Source: an uncultured Verrucomicrobiota bacterium (GTDB lineage: Bacteria; Verrucomicrobiota; Verrucomicrobiae; Verrucomicrobiales; DEV007). From it: a stretch of DNA of 64,000 bases. Position numbers and translations under genes: made by a program. The DNA lies in contig CACJBM010000004.1 in NCBI GenBank assembly GCA_902591645.1, positions 17,247-81,246 of the forward strand, in the 5' to 3' direction. This document shows positions 8,390 to 19,193 of the stretch, in pieces. The notes below the pieces were generated by a model. It was not told the DNA's origin. It made no database searches and worked only from the letters and a program-made list of their open reading frames with translations. Positions within the stretch are counted from its first letter, which is position 1. Each line of letters opens with the position of its first letter.

Positions 8390-10049
8390 CTCTTATATAC
8401 GATCCGGCCGACTGGTGCGGGGTCATTGGCCAATCATCGGAACGGAAAGGATAGGCCGGTATTTCTCTGGCATTCATGAGTCCGCCGATGGGCAAGTTGG
8501 AGAAGGCATACCGAACAGCCACTGGTTCTGTTACTTCATCACACCATATTTCGACCTGAGGTTTCTTGTCTTTTTTGGACTGAGTAATTCTAGCCTTAGC
8601 GTGATGGAATTTCTTGTCTTTGCCGGCCAGAACAAAACCAACGTCAACGTCCTGATCGAGTCGGAGTCCACGGTCAGTGCCTTCCTCGAAAGTAACAAAT
8701 GCCTTGCCAGATTCGAACTTGGCTTCTCTAAATAGAGGCCCTTTCCATTCCAATGGATCATTCGATCCGAACCTTTTAATCTTATACACTTCTGACAGCG
8801 CCCATCTAGCGGACCTTTCCCCGACCGGTAATTTGCGGCCCGGGTGGATACTGCCATTGGAATTTGTATCATAAGTGGCAATGAGGCCCGTGTTTGCTGT
8901 ATTGAGCCATGTGTCCATCTGAATTTCGCGGACCACATTACAATGGTGGTTCATATCATATTCCATGGACCTGCGGTTACTCCAACCGGCGATCTGAACT
9001 ATTCCGAAGGGTATTTCAGGATCCTTGAAGGCTTTCCTCCAGTCTGAGATCACTGCGGGGAATGTCCGATAAAACGGTTTCCATGATGTGCCGAAAGAAT
9101 TGTTTTCACCCTGATAGAAAAGTATTCCTCTGATTGTCGTATTTGCGATTGGGAGAAGTGAACCATTAAACATTCCTGCTGGCTGCCTGCCATCGCCCGG
9201 GTTCTTGTATTGGTTTGCGTTCGGTTTGCGAGGCTCTTTGTCTCCTTTGGCTTTTGCTTCTGCACTTTTCTTTTCCCAATCGGCAAGGTCTTTGGCTAAT
9301 CTTTTTTGTGCCCCTTCCTCTTTTCCTCCGTCAATCCATGCCTGATATTTCTCGTCGAATTTTTTTATATCTTCCGCCATTTCAGGGATCTGTTTGAGAG
9401 TGTTTTTATTGCACCAGTGCTGGGCCATGGTGCCGCCCCACGAATTTTCAATTATCCCGACTGGTACCTTTAGTTGGCGATGTAGGCGCCTAGCAAAATA
9501 GTAAGCCACGGCACTGCAATTCTGGACTTCTGGGGCCACGGCTTTTTGCCATTTGCCGATCCAGTCCGTGGGCTTTCCAAGAGGAAAGTCATCCTGTTCT
9601 CTTGGACTTGCCACGTTAGGAAGTTTAAGAAATCTTATCTCGGGAAAGTTCGCGGCGGATATTTCAATGTCAGCGTTTGTTGAGCCACGCATGGTCCAGG
9701 CCATGTTGCTTTGACCGCCGCAGATCCAAACTTCACCGACCAGGATATCAACTGTTCTGAGTTCACTGTCCCCTGACCTAATTGTCATGACTCTGGGTTC
9801 GGAGGAGGCCATGAGAGGGCCTATCTTTATGGACCACTGCCCCTTAGAATTGGCTTTTGTGGTTTTTGTTTCTTCTCCAAATTTTAGAGTAACGGGCTGT
9901 TCGGGACTGGCATGGCCCCAAACATTGATAGGTTTTCCCCTTTGGAGAACAATTCCGTCACTGAAGGTATTGGCAAGTTTCAGATCTTTACCCGGTGCTT
10001 TTGACGCGAGGCTAATGGCTAAGAGTAAGAGAAGAACATATTTCGTCAT
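8379..10049 (-). CDS. Secreted sialate O-acetylesterase family protein (SGNH hydrolase)
   Basis: A 556-residue protein with a signal peptide. A beta domain at about residues 22-100 precedes GEVWICGGQSNM, where Ser114 is the block-I nucleophile of the sialate O-acetylesterase (SASA) family. Later motifs are ENSWGGTMAQHW and FYQGENNSF. The C-terminal DxxH-like region is harder to place, with SNGSIHPGRKLPVGER a candidate. Family members remove acetyl esters from sugars and in these bacteria usually assist polysaccharide breakdown. It is divergent from the sulfatase at 10235. Deacetylation of decorated algal glycan is inferred from the neighbourhood. Confidence 0.85.
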   Translation of the reverse strand: MTKYVLLLLLAISLASKAPGKDLKLANTFSDGIVLQRGKPINVWGHASPEQPVTLKFGEETKTTKANSKGQWSIKIGPLMASSEPRVMTIRSGDSELRTVDILVGEVWICGGQSNMAWTMRGSTNADIEISAANFPEIRFLKLPNVASPREQDDFPLGKPTDWIGKWQKAVAPEVQNCSAVAYYFARRLHRQLKVPVGIIENSWGGTMAQHWCNKNTLKQIPEMAEDIKKFDEKYQAWIDGGKEEGAQKRLAKDLADWEKKSAEAKAKGDKEPRKPNANQYKNPGDGRQPAGMFNGSLLPIANTTIRGILFYQGENNSFGTSWKPFYRTFPAVISDWRKAFKDPEIPFGIVQIAGWSNRRSMEYDMNHHCNVVREIQMDTWLNTANTGLIATYDTNSNGSIHPGRKLPVGERSARWALSEVYKIKRFGSNDPLEWKGPLFREAKFESGKAFVTFEEGTDRGLRLDQDVDVGFVLAGKDKKFHHAKARITQSKKDKKPQVEIWCDEVTEPVAVRYAFSNLPIGGLMNAREIPAYPFRSDDWPMTPHQSAGSYIRGVK

Positions 10050-10234
10050 GTTGCGATAAGGCCATGATTAGAAAAAAAGGTCAACTCTGGACCTTCATGA
10101 AATCAAAACATCCAATAGAAATAATATAAGAAATCCCTGAACTAGGATGCTTAGGCAATGAGCGCAAAAAGTTGAACTTCTTTGTTGGCGGGAGCAGGAT
10201 TTCGAGCAGACTAGACTCAGAAGATATCCGAGAT

Positions 10235-11668
10235 ATGAAAATTGGCATTAAGACACTCTTTATTCTGACATTAGCATTTTTTATTAATTTGGTTTCCGCA
10301 GCACCACAAAAATACAATGTACTCTTCATTATCTCGGATGATCTCACTTTGACTGCCTTATCCTGTTACGGCAACAAGGTTTGCAAGACGCCGAACATTG
10401 ACAGTTTGGCAGAGCGGGGCACCCGTTTCACCCGGGCCTATTGCCAAGGGACTTACTGTGGTCCTTCGCGGGCCAGTTTTATGTCGGGCTATTATCCACA
10501 TGCGACTGGAGTCTTGGGTTACAAGAGTCCCCGGCCTCAGATTGGTGATCGAGTCACCTGGTCTCAGCACTTCAAGAACAATGGTTACTATGCGGCAAGG
10601 GTCAGCAAGATCTATCATATGGGTGTACCCATTGGTATAGAACAAGGCACTAATGGGGCGGATGACGAGGCCTCGTGGACTGAGCGCTTTAACAGCAAGG
10701 GTCCCGAATGGAGAGCCCCCGGTGATGGGGAAACCCTCCAGAACAATCCCGACGGTAAGAAACCTGCCGTGGGTGGCAATACCTTCGTGGTAGTCGAAGC
10801 TGACGGAGATGACCTCGTGCACTCAGACGGGAAAACCGCGAAGAAAGCGGTTGAACTGATTCACCGTCACAAAGATAAACCTTTTTGGTTAGGAGTGGGA
10901 TTCGTGCGTCCGCATGTGCCTTTCGTCGCTCCGAGGTCCTATTACCCACCCTTTAAACCCTACAGCAAGATGGTTTTGCCTCCTAAAATCAAGGGTGATT
11001 GGGATGATATTCCCAAGCCTGGCATTAATTATTGCACCAGCGAAAATATGAAAATGGATATTCGCCGCCAAAAGAAATCTGTCGGCGGTTACTATGCATC
11101 AGTAGCTTATATGGATGCTCAAGTCGGTAAGGTGCTTTCGGCTCTCGATGAGGCGGGCTTGCGGGAAAAAACGATCGTTATTTTTACCAGCGACCATGGC
11201 TATCATTTGGGTGAGCATGACTTCTGGGCCAAGGTGAGTTTGCTTGATGAATCCTCGCAGGTGCCCCTGATTATTAGTGTGCCCGGCAAGAAGCCCGCCG
11301 TGTGTCATTCATTGACCGAATTACTTGATCTGTACCCGACCGTTGCTTCCCTTTGCGGTCTACCCGAGCAACCGCGTTTACAGGGCAAAGATATTTCCAA
11401 GATGTTGGATGATCCCAAGCACACCGTGCGTACTGCTGCTTTTTCCGTGGCACCTTTTAGGCGCGGCTTCTTATTACGTGAGGAAGACTGGGCCTATATT
11501 CATTATGGCGAAAATGGTGAAAAGGGCCTTGAGCTCTACAATGTAAAAAAGGATCCGAAGCAATACACGAGTCTGGCAAAAGATCCGGCCCACCAAAAAA
11601 TCGTTGCTCGATTCAAAGTTCAGATGGCCAATAAGCTACGCGAGGTTCGCAACAATGACCTCAAATAA
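10235..11668 (+). CDS. Secreted sulfatase, iduronate-2-sulfatase-like
   Basis: A 477-residue type I sulfatase with a signal peptide (TLFILTLAFFINLVSAA). The metal ligands are ISDD near the N terminus and TSDHGYHLGEHDFWAK. The formylglycine site is C75-G-P-S-R followed by ASFMSG. The order and the RPHVPFVAP and SLLDESSQVPLII segments match iduronate-2-sulfatase-like enzymes. The Cys must be oxidised to formylglycine by a maturase not present in this window. ATG 10235 is preferred over an upstream in-frame start at 10172, because it directly precedes the signal peptide. The next gene is convergent, 10 bases away. Confidence 0.9.
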   Translation: MKIGIKTLFILTLAFFINLVSAAPQKYNVLFIISDDLTLTALSCYGNKVCKTPNIDSLAERGTRFTRAYCQGTYCGPSRASFMSGYYPHATGVLGYKSPRPQIGDRVTWSQHFKNNGYYAARVSKIYHMGVPIGIEQGTNGADDEASWTERFNSKGPEWRAPGDGETLQNNPDGKKPAVGGNTFVVVEADGDDLVHSDGKTAKKAVELIHRHKDKPFWLGVGFVRPHVPFVAPRSYYPPFKPYSKMVLPPKIKGDWDDIPKPGINYCTSENMKMDIRRQKKSVGGYYASVAYMDAQVGKVLSALDEAGLREKTIVIFTSDHGYHLGEHDFWAKVSLLDESSQVPLIISVPGKKPAVCHSLTELLDLYPTVASLCGLPEQPRLQGKDISKMLDDPKHTVRTAAFSVAPFRRGFLLREEDWAYIHYGENGEKGLELYNVKKDPKQYTSLAKDPAHQKIVARFKVQMANKLREVRNNDLK

Positions 11669-11678
11669 GCTGCTGCGG

Positions 11679-14036
11679 TTACTTGGTATTTCTTTCCACT
11701 TTACGGTATAGAAAAGGGTCGGAGCTGAGCAGTGAGGTGAGTAGAGCCTTCATGCTGCCATTTTTTTCTTTGTAGGCTCGATGAGCGGCCTGCAGTGTGG
11801 GAGCATCCTCGAGAGTTTCGTTACGGCCCATCCAGAAGCGAAACACATGGCGAACGAAGACCTGCTCGATGCGTTCGCTCTTGGAGAGCTTTTCGATCAT
11901 CTCCAGCGCATCTTTCACTGGGCCGTCTAGGGCAGGATCGCCGCTTTCGATAATCTCACCGGATGAATCGACGGGCTTGCCGAGCTCGGACAAGCGGCGG
12001 AGGCCTAAATGATTGTACATCTCAAAGGGCAGGCCGAGGGGATCCATCTTCCGGTGGCAACGCCAGCATTCGTTTTCACGGGTGACTCGCATCCGTTCAC
12101 GTAGGGTTTCCTTGGGTTCGTCGGGTAATTGGGCATCTACTGTGATGGGGACTTCAGGAACGGAGTCTCCAAGCAAGCGGTTTCTGATCCAGAGTCCACG
12201 GAGAATGGCATGGTTATCCATGGCGTCTGAGTGAGAAACTAACCAAGACGGGTGAGTCAGGATGCCCATCCGTTCGTCTTTAGGCACTTTCACCAGGGTG
12301 CGGGTTTTGCTTCCGCCAGTATATTTGACTGCTGGGACGCGGACGTTAATTCGTTGACCTTTAGGTAAAGCGATTTGGCCCAATTCCTCGGGAGTGGGCT
12401 TTTTTTTCTTATCCTTCTTATCGCGGGGAGGAGGTTTCTTTAGATTTTCTCGGGTGCTGAAATAGAGACGATCGCTACCGGGATCGAGGATGATGCGATC
12501 CGTGGTCAGGAGTTCTTTCAGAACCTGTTTGTCTTCCTGAACTATGAGTTCGACTAGCCGGTCCAAGCTGGCAGTCATTCCAAACATGATGTTGGGGAAG
12601 TTGCCTCCTCCTCCGGCTACCTTTAGGGCCTTGGCGTCCTTACAGACACCGCCTGCCAGATCGTAATCAAAATATTCATGGAAGAACTGGAGGATCCTAG
12701 GCTTGCGAATACTTTCATCGGAAAGGATTCGGGTCACTTCGCGCCTGACATCGTCGCGAGTTTTGAGGCGACCTTCCTTAAGTGCATCTTTAAGTTCGGG
12801 ATCCGGCTTGATATAGCTGAAGGCACCATTGATGGCCAATGCCAACTCATTGCCTTGCAGCATCACACGCCCGAACTTGTCCGGTTTACCATATTGGGCA
12901 AGTTCTGGTCGGAAGAGGGCATCCCGGTCAAGAAAGATGGGGGTGAGTCCGAGGATTACGCCATTTTTGAGTCCGAGGTCAGTGATGGATTTCTTGAGGA
13001 GATTAAGATAAGTTTTAGATTCTTTAGGGCTCGGTTCGCGAAAGGTTAAAGCTTCAAATAGAAAATTAACAGCCGTGCGGAGTTTTTTATCGGAAGGATT
13101 TTTTTCCTGAACGAGGTCATAAACGGGAGTAAGCGGACGCATGATTTCCTCATGATAAAAAAGGCTTTCAATGGTCCCCCGGATGTCAACGTTCTTGTAT
13201 TTCTCGGGTAATTTTCCGGTCAATTGGTATGGCTCGATCTTGGGTCCGTAGGCCATGAAACGGACGATGTCCTCTGCATGTCTTGCGATCTGAGAAGCCT
13301 GAGCGCCATTCACAGAATAAAGAATTGGATAACTTCGCAAACCATGGTGCCCTTTAATATTCAGGATCGGAGAGAACCCCGTGATCGCTGCCGCATAGGC
13401 AGCGGAACCACCTACCTGGCCCTTGATTCTTTCCAACCCATAGTAGACTTTCACTTCGCCCTGATTATTCCATGGTATGTGGTCTCCTCGGGTCCGTAGG
13501 CCGGGATTTTTTGAGTCGTATTCGGGTTCCTTGTTGATGAGTTCGTTGAGTCGGACAAGATGCTCTTGCGGATGAATTCGCCAGATACGGGCCGGAGTAG
13601 ATGCGGGTTCCAGCCCCTTCGGTATTTCACCAAACAACAAATCATGATCCAAATGATTTCCCTTGGCCGGTAGGCGGTGAGAATCAAAGCCGCCCTTGTC
13701 TTCCATGGCTTTTTCCATTTCTCCTAAGATCCATTGCGAAAGGCGAAGCCGGTCAATTACCTTGGGCTGGTTCTTTTTCTTTTTTGGTGGCATTTCCTTG
13801 AGGGCCACCTGTTCCCATACTTGTTTCCAAATGCTGAAATTTTTTGTGTTTACCTCGGTCAACCCATCCAAGGCAAGGTCACCTTTCTTGGTTTCATCGT
13901 CATGGCAGTCGAGGCAATGGTTTTCCAGAAATGGTTTAACTAAAGATTCAAATGAAGTATCAGCGGCTAACAGACGAACCGGAAGCATTAAGAGTCCGCA
14001 GAGAGTCAATATAGAAAGGCGAAAGAGAATTTTCAT
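11679..14036 (-). CDS. Exported two-heme cytochrome-like protein, DUF1588-type (pair 1)
   Basis: A 785-residue protein with a signal peptide. The N-terminal Planctomycete cytochrome c-like motif is CLDCH in ENHCLDCHDDETKKGDLAL. A second CWRCH lies in the C-terminal DUF1588-like block (RGILTHPSWL, VPITVDAQLP, CWRCHRKMDPLG). Unlike the cytochromes at 34914, 46219 and 55313, I see no DUF1587 'LRRLN..EY' segment; it resembles the one at 30288. A Lys-rich stretch (KKDKKKK) sits near the middle. It lies 49 bases downstream of the DUF1552 gene at 14086 on the same strand, so the two form one operon. The function is unknown; exported electron transfer or polymer handling is inferred. Confidence 0.8.
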   Translation of the reverse strand: MKILFRLSILTLCGLLMLPVRLLAADTSFESLVKPFLENHCLDCHDDETKKGDLALDGLTEVNTKNFSIWKQVWEQVALKEMPPKKKKNQPKVIDRLRLSQWILGEMEKAMEDKGGFDSHRLPAKGNHLDHDLLFGEIPKGLEPASTPARIWRIHPQEHLVRLNELINKEPEYDSKNPGLRTRGDHIPWNNQGEVKVYYGLERIKGQVGGSAAYAAAITGFSPILNIKGHHGLRSYPILYSVNGAQASQIARHAEDIVRFMAYGPKIEPYQLTGKLPEKYKNVDIRGTIESLFYHEEIMRPLTPVYDLVQEKNPSDKKLRTAVNFLFEALTFREPSPKESKTYLNLLKKSITDLGLKNGVILGLTPIFLDRDALFRPELAQYGKPDKFGRVMLQGNELALAINGAFSYIKPDPELKDALKEGRLKTRDDVRREVTRILSDESIRKPRILQFFHEYFDYDLAGGVCKDAKALKVAGGGGNFPNIMFGMTASLDRLVELIVQEDKQVLKELLTTDRIILDPGSDRLYFSTRENLKKPPPRDKKDKKKKPTPEELGQIALPKGQRINVRVPAVKYTGGSKTRTLVKVPKDERMGILTHPSWLVSHSDAMDNHAILRGLWIRNRLLGDSVPEVPITVDAQLPDEPKETLRERMRVTRENECWRCHRKMDPLGLPFEMYNHLGLRRLSELGKPVDSSGEIIESGDPALDGPVKDALEMIEKLSKSERIEQVFVRHVFRFWMGRNETLEDAPTLQAAHRAYKEKNGSMKALLTSLLSSDPFLYRKVERNTK

Positions 14037-14085
14037 TTTTTAGCCGATGGTCTCCAGCCCCCCGTGCGAAGCGAAATGAGAGAGT

Positions 14086-15390
14086 CTAAGTGAGCAGGTT
14101 TTCAATCGGACCAGCCTTGGAATGGTAGTTCGCTGCTAGGCTCTTCTCCATATTGAACCGGTCGACGGGCACTCCGGCAGCATGCAAAAGGGTAGTGTAT
14201 AAGTCATTGATCGGCCGTTTTTCCATTTGAGTGAATTGGCCGGTCTTGATCGGTCCCTCAGGATTGCCTATAAGGATGAAAGGCCAATTAGCTCCGGAAG
14301 TGTGCTGCTTGTCAGCATTATTGCTGGTATAGACGATGAGCGAGTTGTCCATCATGTTACCATCGCCCTCAGGCATTGATTCGAGTTCTTTGACCAGCTT
14401 CACTAGCATGCGGCAATTGTACTGGCGAATTTTGACCCAGATCGGATTATCTGGCTGCTTCATATGACCTAAGTTATGGCCCTGCTGATCAATGCCCAGG
14501 CCTCTCCATGCTCCAAAGATCTCACCTCGGCCAGAGCCGATGGTAAGGGTGTTGGTAATGCCTGACTTGAGGGCGGAGATGCCAAGATCAAGTAAAGAAT
14601 CATGCCAGTCAGTTTCAAATTCGGGATTGGTAAATTTTTCTCCGTACTGAGGGGCGAACTTCTTGAGATGATCGGAAATGTTGGCAAGTTTTCCGCGCAG
14701 CCCATTCATGTCACGGAAACCATCGACGTAACCATTGTAGCGTTCTTTTTCATCCTCGGGTAATCCGCGAGAATTTTGCAGGGCGATTCTCTCCACCGAC
14801 TGCAACACGTTCGAGCGAGCCTCATAACGTTCTCTCACCTCGCCGGTAGATATGCTACCGAAAAGAGATTGGTACAGGGCCTGTGGATTTGAATGCATGA
14901 AAATAGGTTTCCCGGGACCCGTTGCTGAAAGGGTAGCTAGGGTTGGTCTTGATTGCATGTTGGGGAGTGAATCCATCCCGATGCAGAGGTGAGGTAAAAT
15001 GGTCTCCGGTAAATGCTGACTAATCACATGATCGATGGTGGCGCCACGTGGAGGACTTCCTATGCCGCCACGGTACCCGCCGAGAGCACCAAAAAAGGCA
15101 CTGTGACTTGGGCTCGTGTGTAGGCCATGGAGGCCATTGATTATGTGAATTCTGTCCTTAAGAGGTTCGAGTGCTTTGATGGGTTCTTGAAAATCAAAAC
15201 TATCGAGCGATGCGGCCTCTTTCAGATCCTTGGGAAGGGCGGTGTAAGGATCAAATCCTTGGTTTTGAAGAAAGAAAATGACTCGCTTAAGTTTCTTCTT
15301 GGCGGGTGCTGCTTGAGCTAGTCCTGGGAATAGAGGAGCTGTAACTGCCGTAGCAGCCATTCCCCTAAACATTTTTCTTCTATTAATCAT
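14086..15390 (-). CDS. DUF1552 family exported protein (pair 1)
   Basis: A 434-residue protein with a basic leader resembling a Tat signal ([20 protein letters not shown]). It has the general DUF1552 layout: [13 protein letters not shown] near the start, a central helical region with [13 protein letters not shown], then [19 protein letters not shown] near the end. It lacks the LSHHG motif seen in the DUF1552 proteins at 33649, 44945 and 54090, and so belongs with 28887 in a second subtype. ATG 15390, with AAGGG upstream, is preferred over TTG 15402. It is transcribed ahead of its cytochrome partner. The function is unknown. Confidence 0.8.
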   Translation of the reverse strand: MINRRKMFRGMAATAVTAPLFPGLAQAAPAKKKLKRVIFFLQNQGFDPYTALPKDLKEAASLDSFDFQEPIKALEPLKDRIHIINGLHGLHTSPSHSAFFGALGGYRGGIGSPPRGATIDHVISQHLPETILPHLCIGMDSLPNMQSRPTLATLSATGPGKPIFMHSNPQALYQSLFGSISTGEVRERYEARSNVLQSVERIALQNSRGLPEDEKERYNGYVDGFRDMNGLRGKLANISDHLKKFAPQYGEKFTNPEFETDWHDSLLDLGISALKSGITNTLTIGSGRGEIFGAWRGLGIDQQGHNLGHMKQPDNPIWVKIRQYNCRMLVKLVKELESMPEGDGNMMDNSLIVYTSNNADKQHTSGANWPFILIGNPEGPIKTGQFTQMEKRPINDLYTTLLHAAGVPVDRFNMEKSLAANYHSKAGPIENLLT

Positions 15391-15566
15391 AGGCCCTTTC
15401 AATCAGTCTTAATTATACTTTGAGGCACTTCATTTGTCGAACCTATTAATTATTTCCCGTGCCTTTATGGTATGCAGTTTTTAAGCTACTCTGAGTCTTC
15501 ATACTCTATCAGAGTATTGCGTGGTCTGTATTCTGCCTCTATCTTTTAACTAGCCGTATTTTATTG

Positions 15567-17423
15567 ATGAAAACTACAATTATCCTTCTGGTTGGACTAA
15601 GCTTGAATCTAGTTCTTGAAACCCATGCTCAGCTACTTGATGGCAAGCCGACCGAGACTCGTGTGACGCACGGGCCAATGCTCGGGCGACCCGCTTCCGA
15701 TTCCATGAGCCTGTGGGTTCGCACCGAAAGGCCAGGCAAAGTGAGGGTTCTTTACGGCACCAACAAAAGGATATTTACGCATGAAGCATCAGTAGAGACG
15801 ACCGATATTTCTCGTGATAACACAGCCATTATTACGATCGATAAGCTTAAACCCAATACGCGTTATTACTATCGTATTGCTGATCACCAGTTGGAAGGTT
15901 CTTTCCGGACCATGCCCAGCGCAGTTGACTTCAAGAATCCGAAAGGTAACCCTCAGGGGCTCTTTAATTTTAAATTCGAATTTGCCTGTGGAAATAACCA
16001 AGGTGGTGGAGGTGATGGAGCAGGCCCAACTGTGCCTGTTTTTGAAACGTTGAATACCAAAGTGCGTGATAACATTAATTTCGCTATTCTCAATGGTGAT
16101 TGGCTCTATGAACAGCGCCGCGATTATCCTCCAAAAGATTGGCTGCGCCAGGTTGGTCTCGACACAATGCTAGAGGCACCACGCATTGTTCAAAAGGCGC
16201 CGACGCTGGTCGGTGTTTGGGAAAATTATAAGACCTACCTTGCTCGCGGTCGCAACTTGAGTGAATGGCATCGTCATGTGCCCTCCTTCTACACTGCAGA
16301 TGACCACGAACTGATAAATGACATTTATGGGGCAGGTGAAGCGGGCTATGTTAACCGTCGTGCGGTTTTTAGGGACATTGCCACTAAAGCGTGGTTCGAC
16401 TACCTCGCATGGGCCAATCCCGTGCAACATAATGCGTCTCCTTGGTTCGGTACTGGCACGTTCAAGAAGGGTAGTGATATTATTGAGGATCCGGAGGCGG
16501 ATTTTACGAAGCTGAACTTTAAGCAAATGGGAAACCTTCATGTGCACTGGGGAACTCCTACGGCCGGTGTTCCTGAGGCCAAGTTTGATAGTGAACCGGG
16601 CGATCCGAATTCAGCAGTTTATGATATAATAGAGATACTCAGCCCCTCAAAAGTGCGCGTCCACCCCCCGGCTAAAGCTGATGGGAATGCGAGCTATTCA
16701 ATTGGCCGTCGCTGCTACGGCAAGTTCACTGTATCTAATTGTGATTTCTTCCTCCTCGATACTCGTTCACATCGCAACCTTCATAATGTAGACAAACCGG
16801 CTAACCCCAAAGCCACGATGTTAGGCAAGCAACAGCTGAAATGGCTTAAGGACGGTATCAGCAAGAGTGAGGCTGATTTTATTTTTATAGTTTCTTCAGT
16901 AAACTTCATGGTGCCACACGTGGGCAGTGGAGGAGGAGATGACAAGCAGCTTACCATTAAGAAGGATGATGCATGGACGGTATTTTTGAAGGAACGTGAG
17001 GAACTTATCGATTTTTGGGACAAACTCGATAAGGGAGTCTTTGTGCTCACCGGTGATCTGCACAACAGCTTCGCTATTAAAATTACTGATAACGTCTATG
17101 AATTTGCAAGTGGCCCGCACAACTCCATTAATCATGCGCCTATGAAGGATGAAGGCGGACGACCAATTAACGGTAGATTCAAGTACGGTCCACGCGCCTG
17201 CGATATCCGCTGGAGCAGCTATGCGATGGTGGACATCCCAAGAGCTAATCGTACCTTCCCTCATTACTGCGTGGTCCAAGTCAATAACGTCTTTAATAAT
17301 CCTGTAGAGAGGAATGGGGAGCGCTGGTTTGCCTTCCCGCATCCGCAGGTAATTTTCCAGTTCCACGATGCTTACACAGGCGCCTTACGCTATTCTGAAA
17401 CGTTCGTTCTTGGGATGAACTAA
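15567..17423 (+). CDS. Secreted PhoD-like alkaline phosphatase
   Basis: A 618-residue protein with a signal peptide (cleavage near THAQ). An N-terminal fibronectin-like PhoD domain (HGPMLGRPASDSMSLWVRT, LKPNTRYYYRI) is followed by the metallophosphatase core with GDWLYE, ADDHELIND and LTGDLHNSFA as probable Ca/Fe ligands. PhoD enzymes hydrolyse phosphomonoesters and diesters outside the cell. ATG 15567 follows an adjacent TTG at 15564 and is the better start. It converges with a second PhoD protein at 17489, which is unusual. Regulation by phosphate is likely, but I see no Pho box. Confidence 0.85.
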   Translation: MKTTIILLVGLSLNLVLETHAQLLDGKPTETRVTHGPMLGRPASDSMSLWVRTERPGKVRVLYGTNKRIFTHEASVETTDISRDNTAIITIDKLKPNTRYYYRIADHQLEGSFRTMPSAVDFKNPKGNPQGLFNFKFEFACGNNQGGGGDGAGPTVPVFETLNTKVRDNINFAILNGDWLYEQRRDYPPKDWLRQVGLDTMLEAPRIVQKAPTLVGVWENYKTYLARGRNLSEWHRHVPSFYTADDHELINDIYGAGEAGYVNRRAVFRDIATKAWFDYLAWANPVQHNASPWFGTGTFKKGSDIIEDPEADFTKLNFKQMGNLHVHWGTPTAGVPEAKFDSEPGDPNSAVYDIIEILSPSKVRVHPPAKADGNASYSIGRRCYGKFTVSNCDFFLLDTRSHRNLHNVDKPANPKATMLGKQQLKWLKDGISKSEADFIFIVSSVNFMVPHVGSGGGDDKQLTIKKDDAWTVFLKEREELIDFWDKLDKGVFVLTGDLHNSFAIKITDNVYEFASGPHNSINHAPMKDEGGRPINGRFKYGPRACDIRWSSYAMVDIPRANRTFPHYCVVQVNNVFNNPVERNGERWFAFPHPQVIFQFHDAYTGALRYSETFVLGMN

Positions 17424-17488
17424 TTGAGTAACGAAGCAGATTATCAAGTCCCTTATCAAACTTCTTTCAAAACCGCTGACGTTATTGT

Positions 17489-19027
17489 TTAGGGTTTAAC
17501 TCCTGGTGGTTTTTGCTCCGCTTTTGCGGTCTCGTGATTCAACTCGCCGAGTGTCAACGTAAACGCCTTCAGTTCCTTGCCCGTGTGATTGATTGCTCGG
17601 AAGGTCACCGTTGGATCGGTTGCGGTGGTATCAAAGTCCAACTGTCCCCAAAAGCGTTCATTTCTTCCTGAATAAGACCAGAGCGCCTCTTTTCGTGAAC
17701 CATGACTATGCATGTTGGTTAATTTGGCGCTAAGGAATTCGTACAACGGGTAACCATTCGGTCTTTCGGTCTTCCAGATATCAGTACGATGCCGATCGCC
17801 AGAGATCAGAATCACGCCACTGATCTTCTCGCTATCAATCCAATCGAATATCTCATCACGCTCTTTCTGAAACGGCGACTTCGGGCCAGCCCACGAATCA
17901 CCGCCCCCCTTATCAGCGTCAGCATGCCACATTGTCCCAGAGGCTAGCACCTTAAACGTGGCCGTTGACTTCTTGAGTGAGTCGAGCAGCCACTTTTTTT
18001 GCACCGGACCTAGCATCGTGAAGGGTTTGTCCGCCTCCTGTTGCTTCGCGCTCTTCGGGCCATGACGATAAAAACGACCATCCGTCATGAACACCTCCAC
18101 ATCTCCAACCCGAAAGTTGTGATACGTCCCCGGTGCATTAGGCTCGATGCCATAGAATGGGTTGTTCCAGTTTTGTTGGAAGACCTTAAGGTTCGGGCGC
18201 TTCCAGCTTGAGTCCAACCCGTAACTTCCTTCCGAGTCGTTCGCCCCCATGTCATGGTCATCCCACACGGCATAGATGGCTGTGCTCGCAATCAGCTCGC
18301 GATACTCCTGACGCAACATACGACGATAGTAGTGCAAGCGCTGCACATTTTGATGTTTCGTTTGGTCGATGTAGACGTTGTCGCCGAGTCCCAAATAAGC
18401 CATCGGCCGTGTCCCTGCCATGACGCGCCAGATTCCCTCGTTTATTGGCACATAGCGTGCCCCGGAACCGAATGTGATTGCGAACTTAGCACCCTGCCCC
18501 GGCTTGGGCGCCGTCCTGAAACGAAAGTGGTCCTTCTTGATTACCTTGCCGTCCAGCACCACCGAATACTCGTAGCTGGTAAACGGCGTTAATCCCTCAA
18601 GTGTCGCCACGGCCGTAAAGTCTGACTCCGCGGTTGTCTCTACAACAGCCGATTTCGCACGACCGCACATCACCTGAAACGATGCCGCACCGGCCGTCCG
18701 CACCCAGATTTTAACCGACTTCGAACTCACACACCCAATCATGGGCCCATTAAACAACTGGAGCTTATGCTTCTTCACTATCGCCTGAAACGCCGGCTCC
18801 TCAACTAACTGAACAATGCTGCCAATCGGCCCCCAACGCCCCGCCAATCCCGTGCCTGGCGTATTCCGCAAAGCCTCTATTATGTACGGATCCAAATCCA
18901 ACATCACCGGATCTTTTTCGCCTTCCGTGATCGGAGGTTTGGCCCACGTACCGGTCACCAAGAGGTAGACACAGGCAATGACCAACATCCACCGTGATGT
19001 CGGCCAAATAATCAGGTATCTAGACAT
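17489..19027 (-). CDS. Exported PhoD-like phosphatase
   Basis: A 512-residue protein with an N-terminal signal or anchor helix ([17 protein letters not shown]). The PhoD N-terminal beta domain ([20 protein letters not shown]) precedes the catalytic core with [20 protein letters not shown] and [11 protein letters not shown]. It is clearly related to, but not a close copy of, the PhoD at 15567. Base composition is markedly more GC-rich than that neighbour, suggesting separate acquisition. The two genes converge with 65 bases between them. Confidence 0.85.
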   Translation of the reverse strand: MSRYLIIWPTSRWMLVIACVYLLVTGTWAKPPITEGEKDPVMLDLDPYIIEALRNTPGTGLAGRWGPIGSIVQLVEEPAFQAIVKKHKLQLFNGPMIGCVSSKSVKIWVRTAGAASFQVMCGRAKSAVVETTAESDFTAVATLEGLTPFTSYEYSVVLDGKVIKKDHFRFRTAPKPGQGAKFAITFGSGARYVPINEGIWRVMAGTRPMAYLGLGDNVYIDQTKHQNVQRLHYYRRMLRQEYRELIASTAIYAVWDDHDMGANDSEGSYGLDSSWKRPNLKVFQQNWNNPFYGIEPNAPGTYHNFRVGDVEVFMTDGRFYRHGPKSAKQQEADKPFTMLGPVQKKWLLDSLKKSTATFKVLASGTMWHADADKGGGDSWAGPKSPFQKERDEIFDWIDSEKISGVILISGDRHRTDIWKTERPNGYPLYEFLSAKLTNMHSHGSRKEALWSYSGRNERFWGQLDFDTTATDPTVTFRAINHTGKELKAFTLTLGELNHETAKAEQKPPGVKP

Positions 19028-19193
19028 TCGATGATCTCCAAGTTAATTGATGGGAAATGGCAAATCCGAGATTTAGTTTCATGAATTGATAGAAAATTTC
19101 CGGATAGTAAGTTGTGATCAAGGGAATGAAAAGCTTAAACGGTTTCTCTCATCTACTAAATCATCAATCACGGTGAGACCCAAGTCTTCCGGG